Assembly (NCBI GenBank): GCA_009760855.2
Contig: WPIO01000195.1
Span: 62,001-126,000 of the forward strand
Length of the DNA: 64,000 nt
Direction of reading: 5' to 3'
DNA from: Cristatella mucedo
Taxonomy: Eukaryota > Bryozoa > Phylactolaemata > Cristatellidae
Below are positions 45,420-57,024 of the stretch, piece by piece. A program made the translations under genes and the position numbers. Numbering within the stretch: position 1 is the first letter of the stretch; each line of letters begins with the position of its first letter. The notes beneath the pieces are model-generated. The model was not told the DNA's origin, searched no databases, and worked only from the letters and a program-made list of their open reading frames with translations.

Positions 45420-45730
45420 ACTGATACGTCTTTAGTTGAGACTTAAAAGATGCAAGGTCGTCACAGGTAGTGATTCAGTAGTAGCCAAATGCGAGTTCCA
45501 CATCCTCCTTGCATACAAACGGAAGGTTCGATCACCGAAAGTTTTTAATTTAGTGCTAAGGCCTATGAGATGACCAGATGCTGACGAGCAGGTAGTGCAG
45601 TAGCACACTAGAGGAGAAGGGAGGCTGGATAGGCACAGAGAATCTTCCAAGCCGTGAGTCGAAAAGTAAAACAAGCTAGAGCTCAAGTCATGAACAAGTA
45701 TCCAGCTTTTGACAAACGTAGATGATCAAT
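45420..45730 (-). mobile_element. LINE B-like ORF2 C-terminal fragment
   Basis: The minus strand reads STKLKTFGDRTFRLYARRMW and NSHLATT, the C-terminal motif of LINE B ORF2. It directly follows the LINE A copy in opposite orientation. Confidence 0.65.
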
Positions 45731-46314
45731 TATCAGACACTATATGGAGACTCAAGAGGGGTGACCAGTTGCGCTCACAAGGTCAATCTCAGCCTTCCGG
45801 ACTACTTCCAGCTTGCCACAAGCCCTGGGCATTTGTCACTGGTTTCACTCATGACGAATTAAATCACAGCAGAAGTAGAAGCAGCTAGCAAGCAACAACA
45901 CATCGACATCCTGCGGCAACAAAAGCATTCCAATTGATGGCACCGGTGACAACTGTGCAGTGCCAATGGTTGCCAAGATTGCCTCGATGCTAAGATATCG
46001 ATTGCAAAGAAGCAGCTCCTTTGATTGGCCTAGCTGTCAGTCTGCTGCCGACAAGAGTTGTCGGCCTTCACCAAAACTGTCTTTTCGAAAGTGGCCCAAG
46101 CTCCCTGCCTACTGGTTGTATCCAAAGAACTGCAGTGAGAGCTGCAAACCAATCATGTTAAAGGCCACTCGTAGTTCACACTCTATTACATTATTTCACC
46201 ATTACGGCCATACTTTATCCTCTTGACCTGAATGATAATGGCTGACCACTTCGAGCAGCCAGAAAAGTGTTTTGCATAACGTGCAAGCTAATCATTGCTT
46301 GACGGCTGTTGCAG

Positions 46315-46595
46315 GAAAACTACCACGAAACCAAAAACAACTGTATCAAAGCCTGCTGCAAAGAAATCTTGATAAATCACCGGACCGAAGAACTTCAATT
46401 TCTCTCTTGATTATGATAGAATTGAAAAAAGCTGGTGCTAACTCGGTGCTTTCGATGTACCTGGCACGACAGTTCGGCATCACCGTTGACATCACTACAC
46501 CATCACCTGAATATACTCGGCAACTTGATGAGAAAAATGAAAACAGTATTATGCGTATGAATAGGGCGATACGACTAGCTTCCGTCTGTGAATAG
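46315..46595 (+). CDS. Terminal-exon-like ORF, unnamed
   Basis: A good acceptor (gacggctgttgcag at 46301-46314) is followed by 93 open codons ending at TGA-equivalent stop 46593-46595. The product reads KLPRNQKQLYQSLLQRNLDK, then SISLLIMIELKKAGANSVL and ends RMNRAIRLASVCE. I recognise no family. A second frame after the same acceptor gives a short Lys/Thr-rich tail (KTTTKPKTTVSKPAAKKS) that would suit a nuclear protein end. No upstream exon was identified, so this may be chance. Confidence 0.2.
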
Positions 46596-46884
46596 GCAGC
46601 ATACTACAAATCTGTGCCATCTCAGTCAAAAGATAGACGCCAAATAAAATCATGCCCATACAAGGACAGACATGGACAGTTGCCTTCAGCAAAAACCACC
46701 ATGCAAACAGCAAGTTGCGCACAGCAGTGTCTGCCAGAGTGTCGTCTCAAGTCTCACAACCTCAGCATGTTATGGACCAGAACCAGTTAAGCAAATTACT
46801 GGGCTAACCGAGGCAGATTTAAAGGTAATGCAGCCATTTTAGTAAGGAATCGGCCGCACTAAGGCCACTTTCCCTCAGACATAT

Positions 46885-47695
46885 AAAACTACTCATTATA
46901 TATTTGTATAGCACCCTCAGAGAACTTAAACCCAAAACCCCAAACCCTAAACCCTTTCTTTCCAGGCACTTTACAGATGCGAAGGACCAAACAGCAAGAC
47001 ACTAAATGCTGTAATAAACAGGTGCATTTTAAGCTTCTTTTTAAATGTCGCCATGTTGCAGGGAAGTTGTGACGTGCGTCGGTAGTTGGTTCCAGGCTTT
47101 GGAGGCAACGAACTAAAGGCCTCGAAAGCTTTTGAGGTTTGCAGGAGGTATAGCTACACGATTCGAGTCAGGACAGCAGGCTGTACGATTCTTCGCCAGG
47201 TGGGGGAGTAGTTATGATAGGTAGGCTGGAGCCAGAGAATGAAGGAACATAAAAGTAAGTGACAGCACCTTGGTCTATATGCTGCTTGAGTGGGAGCCAG
47301 TGCAAGTCAGCAAGGTGTGGTGCGATGTGGCAACTTCGCTGCTCAGGCAAACGAGCCTAACTTCAGAGATCAGCTTGACGGGATGTCACAAATGCAGGGA
47401 CCAGTTTCGATGTAGTATCCCTGTCTAAGCAAGTCCCAATTTTAGCAATGCTGTGCAGCTGAAATAAAGCAGACTTGACTGTGTCGCATAAGAACAGGTC
47501 ATTTTGGAGCAGGACACCTAGATTACATGCAGATTCAACAGGAGATATGCTGGCAGAGTCGATTTTTAGCATTGGGTTTTCTAACTTCTGAATCACACTT
47601 GATTTGCCCATAACCAGTAAACTGGTATTGTCGTCATTCAATTTAAGAAAGTTTGCTGCCAACCATGTGCAGGTGTCATCAATACATGCAGCAAG
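46885..47695 (-). mobile_element. LINE B copy, 3' part
   Basis: The minus strand carries MAANFLKLNDDNTSLLVMGK (47662 downward), DLHWLPLKQHID near 47290 and a degraded WNSLP region near 47090, then the 3' tail near 46915-46890 (ttctctgagggtgctatac). It is closely similar to the 19.3-20.2 kb copy but deleted and frameshifted. A telomere-like stretch interrupts its 3' UTR. Confidence 0.8.
46928..46955. repeat. Short telomere-like repeat inside the LINE B 3' UTR
   Basis: About 28 bases of aaaccc-type units, including CCCTAAACCC. The 19.3 kb LINE B copy reads directly from 'agagaactt' into 'ctttct' here, so this stretch is an addition. Confidence 0.6.
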
Positions 47696-47699
47696 GGTA

Positions 47700-50200
47700 C
47701 ATATGACTAATTAAGTTGATTTGGCTTTTCATACCTCCCCTCCATCCAACGCAGCAAAGAGGCAGTGACATGTGCAAACCAAGCCATGGCATACGGTGAC
47801 TAGCTGCTCACACATCTTTTGCTAGCTGTCTCAGTAGGCCTGCAGAAGTGCCGATCAGTAAGGGTCGGTCCGCGACTAGTCGTTGTCAACCTATCTTAGG
47901 CTACCTGCTCCTCCCCTCTTCATGTACTCCCCTCGGGTTTCTCTTTCTCACTTGCCCACACATCAGTGGCAGCAGCCACTCTATTCCATCATAATTGCTA
48001 CAGCAGGGCCCTTTTTTTAAAGATACTACCCTGGCTCTTTTCCTCTGTCCTACGGTAAGCAATAGGCAGGCCACTGATTAGGTGCACTGAATCAAAGTGA
48101 AATTCATTCAATGCTTCTTGGCAAACCAGCGATCAGCGACCACCCCAGTCCCCAGTCTTCTAGCGTCCTCAGCCTCCATCGATACCTGGCAGTCGACACG
48201 TACACATACTCTTTGCTTGAGGTATAGGAGAAAACATTAAAAATCGCTTGCCAGTTGCCATAATCGCTATGATACAGGAGAGAATGTCTATAACCAAGCC
48301 AAACTCCGAAATGCAATCACACACTCCATGCAATCACCCCGTCAGGCCCCTGGTGCTTAGTCGTTACCCTCAATTACACTTCGACAATGAGCATCTTTTG
48401 TGTGCCGACATTGCGAAAAGCCTTTGAAAAGACAGTCAAATCCCAAATCATAGCAATTTAGTAAATGGCAAACGGTCGACATCGAAAGCCCTGCGACTAA
48501 GCCCCATAAGTTATATAGAAAATTTGAAAAATTGGGATGGCTGACAGCAACCAGCTCATTAGGCATGTGATCATCGATATTGCTAAAAGTACATACTATG
48601 CCATATATGCTGGTCATCACAAAAAATGAGATATTTGCATGGCACCTTATTCTAACAGGTTCTTAATACCTATTCGATAATCACAACTTACATCATCGGC
48701 AAAGCTGCAGCCATTTCGAAAAAGTTTTAAACCCATCAGCTGGTGCTGCTGTCAAAGTCAACCTCAGCACAGATTCATCAGTACTATCAAAGGCTGCTAT
48801 AGGCAACCCATTGTTTGGTCAAGTACACTCTCTGGAAATCTAACCAATGTGCCAAGATCATGCCAGTAAACTGGCGTTAAAAAGGTATAATGTCGTCGCT
48901 GACATTTAAGCTGAACTCAAGAACTGCAAACAGCTATAAACAAGCTAAGAGGAAGCCGGAGGCCAGGGGGAAGCCAGAGAACGTTCCTCACTTGCTGCCT
49001 TTGGTTGTTTAATTAGAGAAGAAATAAAAAATCAGCTCACTTTCGCACCAACTAAAGAATGCAGCCATAAGGTGCTCCCGATCGGCAGTTTAAAAAGTTT
49101 CAGTGACGATGGAAGCATAATACCAAATTAAAGCTACATCAGCATTAAAGCTGCAGTGGGATAAGAATTGATCAAGAAAATTCAAATACTTGAAAGATGA
49201 AAGCCACTGCGTTTGCCTGCAAGTAGTTTGTGACAGGTGAGCAGCATTTTCTAGCTAGAATTTACAGAGTAATGACTACAACTCAAATGATTAACGTATG
49301 TCCGAGATTTGGTTCTCTTTTTTACATCAATCGATTTTTAGTTCAACAGTGTTATGGACTTGTCCATATTGTTAATCTGCAAGGGAATGAAATTTTTCAT
49401 CTCCTATTTAATATAGCACTTGATGGTTAAGAAGGCACCTTAAGCATCCCTTCGGCTTTTAAATTATAACTGGCATCTTACAGCTAAAGTTCCAAGTTGT
49501 CCATAACGTCCTTGAAAATACCAACAGACTCAGCTGACGACTGGATCGGCAACAATGAATAAAGACCATTGATAGGGCTTCAGTACAAACAAAAACAACC
49601 TAGGTGACGGCAAAACGCTGCATTTACACAGGCTAAGTGATATTGCGAGGAATGTTTGTCAAAACTCCGGAACCCGTGACGATGCTACTATCTCTGACTG
49701 GGTGATACTAGAGGAATGTGCAAGCCTTTACGTCGGTCCAAGAAGGGCTTCCCGACCATTGTACGGTCGTACGACTGTCGACACCAGGGCCAGCCATTGT
49801 GGCATATGAAACCACTTATTTGGATCGCTCGTCGGATAATTATTGATTTTTTGCATCCAATTTCCAGCAACTACATAAGACCGACCATTAGAAACCAATA
49901 GATCTTAAGCCATTTACAAAATCACAACGATTAGTCGACAGTATACAGCAGTACCGAAAAAGCCAGTCAAACAGAATTAAAAAATAAAAAACTCAACAGC
50001 ACTGCACTTCTCAAAAGCGACTTGGTGGCTTATGTCACAAGTCCTTGAAGGCATATCATCTGCTGCAGCACTACAGACAGACAGAGCACATTGCATAAGA
50101 ACTTTGACGATACAGAAGTATAATGATAACTAAAGCACACTGGAACCAATGAAAAGCAAATTAGCATGAAAGTTATCAATACTACTTTGTCACACTTCTT
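47700..50200. other. Unassigned intergenic sequence
   Basis: No repeat family or supported exon was recognised. It holds several short ORFs (up to 87 codons) with no motif. The last part lies downstream of SHQ1, but no clear polyadenylation hexamer on the minus strand was found close to its stop. Confidence 0.35.
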
Positions 50201-51847
50201 CTATGAGGGAGGTAATTCTTCGATGAGTTGCCTGCTAGTGAGTTTCTCCGAGCCGATGCAAACTTTGGCCAAGTTTTGTTGCATGGCCTCTAATCTGATA
50301 TCGGCATTATCCGTCATGCCAAACGAAACTGGACAATCGCTCTGCGATTCTTCACAGGAAGCTGAATGCCTTGGAGGACTCGGGAGTATCTCTTTAGAAA
50401 CAGCCGACTCGCAGTGAGTCTCGCAGTTCGAAGAACACTCGGTATCTGATGACGCTTCACTGCTCGACGAGCTGCCACTCGAGGTGGATGAACCTTCCTC
50501 ATCGGACGAGCTCTCGTCTTCGGAAGAATCTACTGAGGATGCACGATCGGTGCTGCCCTCATCATTCGGTGCATTAGAGGTCGCTGCCACAGCAAGTGCA
50601 GCTGCCTGCTCAAGCACCAGCAGGTTCAACCTCACGTCAGGCTTCGATATGCTCATGTCACTAACAGCGGTGGCAAGGGACCGCAACTTACTGTCCGATG
50701 CTGTCTGGATCCATATGCACATGTCCGTAATATATAAGTCATTAAGAACGTAATACGGGTCGGAGCTGCTAAACATTCGATGAACATCTAGCAGACAAAG
50801 CAAAGCAGCACCTTTGCCAGCAGCGAGAACGTGTTGCGTATCTTGAAGCACTTTCAGTGAAACCTCCCAATTTCTGACAAGTGGATAACACAAAGATCGT
50901 CGGATGCACGAGATAGCAACCTCTTTCACGTCAGCGTAAGAAATCAGGCATGAAAGCACGGCGCTGAGTTTTCGGATGTTCCAAGAGCACTCTACGTTAT
51001 CCTCGCCCAGTGTAACACGGCAGTTGTAGCAGTAGACAAACAAGAGATCAACAAGGCTCAAATAGCAGCCACGTTTCTGCGCAGTATTAAGGACATACCT
51101 GCGCCTCGGCAGTGACAGCATAAGCTCCTTCTTTTGGCTCAGAAGCTCGTCGACCGCTAAATTAGGCTCCCTGAACCATGGCGTGTAGGCAACAATGGCT
51201 TCCACCTCTGGATTGTCATACAAGTCAGCTAGATAATGATCATCGCTAAAGTCATCGGCCTCCAGGGAATCTCGAAAGGCTTTCCTCTGAGTAAGCGTCA
51301 GCTTGTCGGGTTCTCTTATGTCTAGAAGATCGCTAGCATGCTCTGATAATCGGACCCATATTCCTGACATCCTGTCGCCAAATCCGTACCCCTCGGGCAC
51401 ATCTGCAACCGTTTGATGGAGGCTTGCTTCATGAGGAACTTGCTCAACATACCAGAGGGAATCCTCCCCTTCAGAATCGCTGCAAGCACCATCAGCAACA
51501 CCTTCAGCAGGTGATAAATCTTCAATGAGCGGGCGATCGGACTCGCGCAACTTCGGAGGCGCTAAGAGTTTAGTTAGTAACGTCAGGTCATTGAAAACTT
51601 CCCCGTGAATCTTCTTCGGCACATTGACTACAAACTCCCTCGAATCGGCGTTATAAGATGCAGACTCTCTGCCGTCCTCGGCCAAGGAGTTTTCGAAGCA
51701 TAGTCTCAAGAAGTACGGTTTACAATAAAACGAAAACACCTTTTCTGATATGGAAATATCCACTTCCTGAGCTTTCACATAAGGTGCGTAAACCGTCACT
51801 ATTACAAAGTCCTCATCCTGTTTCAGATGAAATTTCGGAGTAATCAT
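50201..51847 (-). CDS. SHQ1: SHQ1, H/ACA ribonucleoprotein assembly factor, 548 aa, uninterrupted
   Basis: Chaperone that holds the pseudouridine synthase dyskerin/Cbf5 before it joins box H/ACA snoRNPs and telomerase RNP, in cytoplasm and nucleoplasm. The start at 51847 (MITPKFHLKQDEDF) matches the SHQ1 N-terminus; the frame stays open upstream to 51961, but those 38 codons resemble no SHQ1. Residues 1-97 form the CS (p23-like) domain with the family hallmark KPYFLRL at 43-49. After an acidic linker (110-130), residues 131-395 form the alpha-helical SHQ1 domain, including LPRRRYVLNTAQKRGCYLSL at 246-265. Residues 435-475 are a Ser/Asp/Glu-rich acidic tract, and the C-terminus is short. Length is close to human SHQ1 (577 aa). 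There is no intron, whereas the human gene has many; the frame is fully open with no inactivating change, so it is either an intron-poor native gene or an intact retrocopy. Confidence 0.93.
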   Translation of the reverse strand: MITPKFHLKQDEDFVIVTVYAPYVKAQEVDISISEKVFSFYCKPYFLRLCFENSLAEDGRESASYNADSREFVVNVPKKIHGEVFNDLTLLTKLLAPPKLRESDRPLIEDLSPAEGVADGACSDSEGEDSLWYVEQVPHEASLHQTVADVPEGYGFGDRMSGIWVRLSEHASDLLDIREPDKLTLTQRKAFRDSLEADDFSDDHYLADLYDNPEVEAIVAYTPWFREPNLAVDELLSQKKELMLSLPRRRYVLNTAQKRGCYLSLVDLLFVYCYNCRVTLGEDNVECSWNIRKLSAVLSCLISYADVKEVAISCIRRSLCYPLVRNWEVSLKVLQDTQHVLAAGKGAALLCLLDVHRMFSSSDPYYVLNDLYITDMCIWIQTASDSKLRSLATAVSDMSISKPDVRLNLLVLEQAAALAVAATSNAPNDEGSTDRASSVDSSEDESSSDEEGSSTSSGSSSSSEASSDTECSSNCETHCESAVSKEILPSPPRHSASCEESQSDCPVSFGMTDNADIRLEAMQQNLAKVCIGSEKLTSRQLIEELPPS

Positions 51848-52559
51848 TCCCAAGTCAAGCACCAACCAGCATGCCGCAAGACGGCAAGCACGCTTGTGGC
51901 CGGAAACGCCAATGGTCAAGGTCACCATGCTTAGACTTCCGCCCACGGCCTGGGACTGCATTTCCCGCTTCTAGAGATTGTAACCACCCGGAAGAAATCT
52001 GTTTCCCGTTGCCTTGCACTGGAAATATTACAAGCAAAATTAATGCGTGCTTTTCCACAGCACATAAGCTTTCAGCCACTTCAAAAAATGAGCTGCGTGC
52101 CAATGACTAGAAAAAGGGTAAGTTCTGCACAGCGGATCATTTTTCTGAACTGCTATAATTTAAAAAATAGCAGGACATTTGGTCTTCCGAGTGAGCTGCT
52201 CGAGAGCAGCGAACGGCAAGTCTCGAGTGTGAACAGTAGAACCGCTGATCTTGGGTGAATCCGCGCAACTTTATAAAAACAGAAGGCCGCTGGCAAAGAC
52301 GTGTGGGGGGCTACGGTGCGGGGAAGCTACAGCCCCCCCCCCTGCATAGGTTTGGCTAATTAGGTGGGTGGGGCAGGGCGGCCCGGACCGATTGTCGGCC
52401 AGTCAAGCCCTCTTTGCCAATGACCCTTGGACTGTAATGGCTCCTTCCTAGTGGCTTGCCGAGCTTCCGGCGAGTTGCTACCGGCTGCTTGCGGCTCCCA
52501 CGGATGTTCTTATGCAGCCGTCGGTTCGTCGCCGATTCGCCGCGTCTCTCCAGAGGGGA
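51848..52559. other. Upstream region of SHQ1
   Basis: Likely holds the SHQ1 promoter and 5' UTR on the minus strand, with no specific element recognised. A C9 run is at about 52333. Confidence 0.3.
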
Positions 52560-52850
52560 AAAATCCCATCTTACGCAATGACAACTACTCTCCTACTGCC
52601 GACTATGGCACATCTTTTTCAGCGGTCCTGAGCTGCTACTTCTATGCTACTCACTACCTTAACTGCTCTCCTGACTCTGCTATGCTTCCCACTTTCTCTT
52701 TGTTGCATGTGCGACGAAGTCTGTTGGCTACCGAATGCGTACCGAAAGCCGCTTAGGCTGTGAGTGCGCTATACTAAACTCTCCTGCCCTGTAACACCCA
52801 CGTGGTTTTTATGACTTTGTGGAGTTACAGACAGACGGAGATACATCCCA
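52560..52850 (+). mobile_element. LINE A 3' fragment
   Basis: 'ttacgcaatgacaactactc', 'cagcggtcctgagctgctac' and 'ccgaaagccgcttaggctgt', ending 'gagttacagacagacggaga' and 'tacat'. The sequence is close to the 53.9-54.3 kb copy. Confidence 0.85.
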
Positions 52851-53179
52851 TTTCTCTTAGATGCGGCTCAGGAGAACGCTAGCCCGGCAAGCAGTCGGGG
52901 TGCACTTTTAGCATCGGTCTCCAGAAGGGTCTGCGATTGCCGCCGCGTCTCATCGCCTCTGCTTGGGCTTCCAGAGCTTCAAGAGTAAAGGATCGAATCG
53001 GCTTCGAGATGCCCCTGTCTGGATCGCAGGCCACTCGCCACTCGCTAGCATCCGTCGACCCTGATCCTGACCCTCGACCCCGACGCTGGTCGGCTTGCTC
53101 TTCTAGTCGTGCGTTCTCGCCGTCACTCTCTCCTCAGCTTCCGGTCGTGTAGCCCTTTGTCGCCCTATTTGAAATCTTG

Positions 53180-53300
53180 TGGCAATAGGCTTTCAGTTCG
53201 TATGCTCCGAAGGTCTTGAACTTTCTTCCGGTTGCTTGTCACCTCCTGCATTGACCTTGCAGCATTTAAGTCTCAGCTAATGACGCATACGTTGTGTATG
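53180..53300 (+). mobile_element. LINE ORF2 C-terminal scrap (LINE B/C type)
   Basis: The plus strand reads AFSSYAPKVLNFLPVACH, a mutated form of the AFSSYAPKAWNSLP motif. It lies just before a LINE A copy. Confidence 0.5.
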
Positions 53301-53394
53301 CTCCGCTATGCTCTGCTTTCCCTGCGCCAATCTGTCATTCAAACCGTCGGAATCTGCTGCAGCAGCTGACAAACTGAAACGCTTGCCTTGCCGA

Positions 53395-54355
53395 CATTCG
53401 ATCCTGGATGTCGAAAAACTTCTTGAAACTAAATGACTATAAAACGGAACTGCTGCTCATAGGACAACCTAAGCGTGTGGCTTGATTAAAAGGCTTTGCT
53501 CTTCTTTTAGGTGATGCTGTTGTGCGACCATCACCACGTGCTCGAAATTTAGGTGTCGTTTCTGACAGCTGCCTAAAATTTTAAAAGCTTCATTCAGAAG
53601 ACTGCTTCTACTGCTAGCCATCACGTCCGATCCCTATCTAAGATTAGGAGCTGTCTTCCACAGTGGCTACCAAAACATGTAACAAGCTCCTTAGCTCTGT
53701 CTCGGCTTGATTATTGTAATTCCCTTTTGGCTGGGCAACCAAAAAAAGCACCTAGGCCACTGCAGCTGACTAAAAATATTGCTGCAAGGCTAGTTTTTAA
53801 GTCCCAGAGGTTTGACCACCTGTTGCGTCTCCTTTGCTGAAAGAGCTGGGATGGCAGCCGGTTGATCAACGCATACAGAGCAAAGGACTTAAACTGACCG
53901 CAAGGCCCGCCACGGCTTGGCTCCTCTATCCCTAGCTGAACTGCTGCACCAGCTTCAGTCTCTTAGCACCCTCAGGTCCTGTATGGACAATAAATTAGCC
54001 GTTCCGTCCCTCCGTTTAAAGGCCGATGGCGACAGAAGCTTTAGATCTGCAGGTCCTAGACTGTGGAACTCGCTTCCACAATTCTTACCCAATGACAACT
54101 ACTCTCCTGCTGCCTACTATGGCAGATCCTTTTCAGCGGTCCTGAGCTGCTACTTCCATGCTACTCACTACTTCAACTGCTCTCCTGACTCTGCTATGCT
54201 TCCCATTTTCTCTTTGTTTCGTGAGATGAAGTCTGTTGGCTCCTGAATGCGTACCGAAAGTCGCTTAGGCTGTGAGTGCGCTATACAAAGCTCTCCTGTG
54301 TAATACCCACATAGTCTCTGTGGCTTTGTGGATTTACAGACGGAGATACATAACT
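53395..54355 (+). mobile_element. LINE A, longest copy
   Basis: Runs from the post-RT segment (FLKLNDYKTELLLIGQPKR near 53415-53475) through a degraded middle to a 109-codon ORF (53917-54246) with FRSAGPRLWNSLP, then the family 3' UTR 'gcgtaccgaaagtcgcttag' to 'gacggagatacat'. Stops and frameshifts separate the two coding parts; no RT core is present. Confidence 0.85.
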
Positions 54356-54359
54356 TTAG

Positions 54360-54640
54360 TGAACTTTTCATTTTTCCTAAGTGTGTTGCTCCCATGCTTC
54401 CTTGTGCATGGCTCAGTGCATGTTATTAGCCAGAGGTTCTACTAACCAGCGGTACCGAGTGTCTTGTGTGCTTTTGCATGCTTGTCTAAGCACGCTGCTC
54501 GTCTAAGCACGTGATACCTTGCTTGCTGTGAGCTCGGGGGTTGTGGCTTCGTGTACAGCAGGATGAATTGCGCCTGAATTTTTTTTATTTAATTCTCTAA
54601 AGGCACTATGCAAAAGAATTATCATTACAAATACTTTAAA
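54360..54640 (+). mobile_element. LINE C 3' end
   Basis: 'tgcatggctcagtgcatgtt', 'attagccagaggttctacta' and 'cttttgcatgcttgtctaag' recur at 62.45-62.7 kb; the tail 'ctctaaaggcactatgcaaa' then TTATCATTAC resembles the LINE B tail. Confidence 0.65.
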
Positions 54641-54668
54641 TATAAATCATATCGTATTGTAGCGAAGG

Positions 54669-56150
54669 ATGCGCAAAATTAGACATGCCTCGAGTGGCCT
54701 GCTTAGTAAAGGGCAGCTTGTTTCCCTGCTAAATTTGAATGCAGATTTCTTGGCCAACAAGTGTATTAACAGGCTTCCGAGCTGGTACTACGAGCACGAA
54801 GCTCCCGGCTTTCAAGAAATTGGAAATACAGTTGCCCTTTTTAGAGGTAAAAATAATCTCATTGAGCCTTCTTTGAACTCGGCGTGCAGGTTCTTTCCAG
54901 AGGGCTGCTGGAAATGGTTTAAGGTGGGGTTACTCGACCCTGGTGGAAGACAGAATTTCGGCTACTGTTTCAGGTTAAACAAACGGGATGCAGTCTCAGT
55001 GACGAAGCCAGGATTTTTAGGTAAAGGGCAAGCCCTCCAGGCAATTATAAACGGAGGAAATCGCTTCTTTTATTCGGTGAGTGAGCGGCGGCTGGGCATA
55101 GATTAAAAGCATATGATGATCTGATCATTGTCACACCCATGGCCGTTTCTTTCTTGACACACAACTGCACGGCATTGATGAGGTCGTTCAAAGGTATGTC
55201 TTGATAAGTTTTAATACGCTGAAAAAACATTCATTCGTAGCAGTTGACACTGGAAGTGTTAGAATACGTCGCACAAGCTTGTACTGTAGGTCCTAGCCGG
55301 CCTCTGTTCTACCAGACTTTGCCAGAGTCACTGCAAGATCAAAATGCATCCCAAAATTATTCAGTGCTGACTGCAGACCAGTTTCTACTAGAAGAGTTTC
55401 AATCTGCTGATTTAAAAGGTTTGGTTCGGTTCAGGAAAGTTTCCCATTTGAAACATTTAATATTATAATCCTGTTTTTGTCATCTCTGCGATAGCTCGTT
55501 TTGCGACTCGATAGCGAGCGCTGCATGAAATGTACCGGTATGATGAAGGCGAACTTGAATGACCGCACGGGATCAAAGAGGCATGTCGTCTTGATTCTCT
55601 ACGTAGCTGTGCTACAGTTCTCTTCGACGCGTTCAGTTACTTTAACGGCCGAGGTAAACATGCCGATTAAGCGATGTAGTGCTCGTTAAAATGATGACCA
55701 TCGTATATTTTCTCTGCTCACAGGTTCGATCTCATTTTTAAGCCACGGCCTGTCTCAGCTTGCAACTCGTTGATCACGTCCTATTGCAACTTGCATCTCG
55801 TTGACCACGATCTTATACTTAAAGAATGGTACGCTGTTTCGCTTGCAAGAGCCCGTTGTCATTTTGTTAGTGTCACTGATCAATTCGGAGGAGAGGACAA
55901 TTTCGGGGACGCCATTAGTGTTGGCCCCAAGCAGCTAGCTACCCCAACAGCACCAGAAATATGCCAACTCGTTCAGTTGCTTTATCAAGTCTTGCTGACC
56001 ATAATTCTCACACCTCAGACGGTCCTTATTGAATGCTCGCAGTTCAGTAATGTGTCGACGGATTTCCCAGACACTCAGACGCTTATGACTTACACGTGCA
56101 GTAGAATGCTACTCCTACAACGTGGGCGTCAACTGTGGATTTGTAACTGA
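54669..56150 (+). other. Cluster of unassigned ORFs, possible degraded element or exons
   Basis: Plus-strand ORFs at 54669-55106 (145 codons), 55244-55468, 55501-55689 and 55770-56150 (126 codons) follow one another in the same orientation. They contain Trp/Cys-rich and aromatic-rich text (WYYEHEAPGFQEIG; CWKWFKVGLLDPGG) that looks less random than usual, but I recognise no family. On the minus strand, 55228-55100 offers an acceptor (ttttttcag) followed by RIKTYQDIPLNDLINAVQLC, which also looks coding. It could be a degraded transposon or overlapping gene remnants. Confidence 0.25.
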
Positions 56151-56278
56151 TAAATCAACTGGGGACGAGATTACTGGCCGCTTACGGCTCAATTAGCAAT
56201 GCATTGTCAGTAGCTGTGTCTTAATAATCTGTCTCTAGGTCTTCTATGTCTAGCTGCCGGTGGGCAGGAGTTGGCGGT

Positions 56279-56530
<252 letters not shown>

Positions 56531-56635
56531 ATTCGTGCATGCGTGCGTGCATATTGAACTGCTCAGCACTTACCAGGCCGAACCGCCATTGCCCTGTCCG
56601 TGGCAATTGGCAATCGGAGGACGGGAATTCATATG

Positions 56636-56780
56636 AATAAATAAAGGCTAGCTGACAACAGCCTCATTTTTATAGCTGGGGAGGGCCTTATCGGCAATCA
56701 CCACCGCTTGCAGTGACAACTAAAGGAACCCACGATCTGGGTCGTGATTTTCGAGCTCCTTATTCATCGGCTAAGAACCA
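56636..56780 (-). mobile_element. SINE-1 copy
   Basis: Reverse complement: tail side 'aggctagctgacaacagcct', hairpin 'caccaccgcttgcagtgaca', degraded B-box side and head. It abuts an AATAAATAAA stretch. Confidence 0.65.
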
Positions 56781-57024
56781 GAGACGAATGTCATAGATGA
56801 AAATGCACAGCGTGTCGGCGCAGATATTTATCACGCACTTGAGATCGACCAGGAAGCCTTTCGGCATCACATTATTTCGATGCCGCGATTGGTGGCTACC
56901 GTGATTCGCGAGAGGTCAAGCAGTCAGTACCCCACCGCCGCCAACCATCTTCCGGCTGCACTTCAATCCGCCCCTGGTGAGCGGGTCCATGACGTGCGTG
57001 AAAGAGAAAATAAAGCATATGAAG

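Noticed and set aside
51848-51961. 38-codon in-frame N-terminal extension of SHQ1
   Set aside because: It does not resemble the SHQ1 N-terminus, which begins with the MITPKF segment at 51847.
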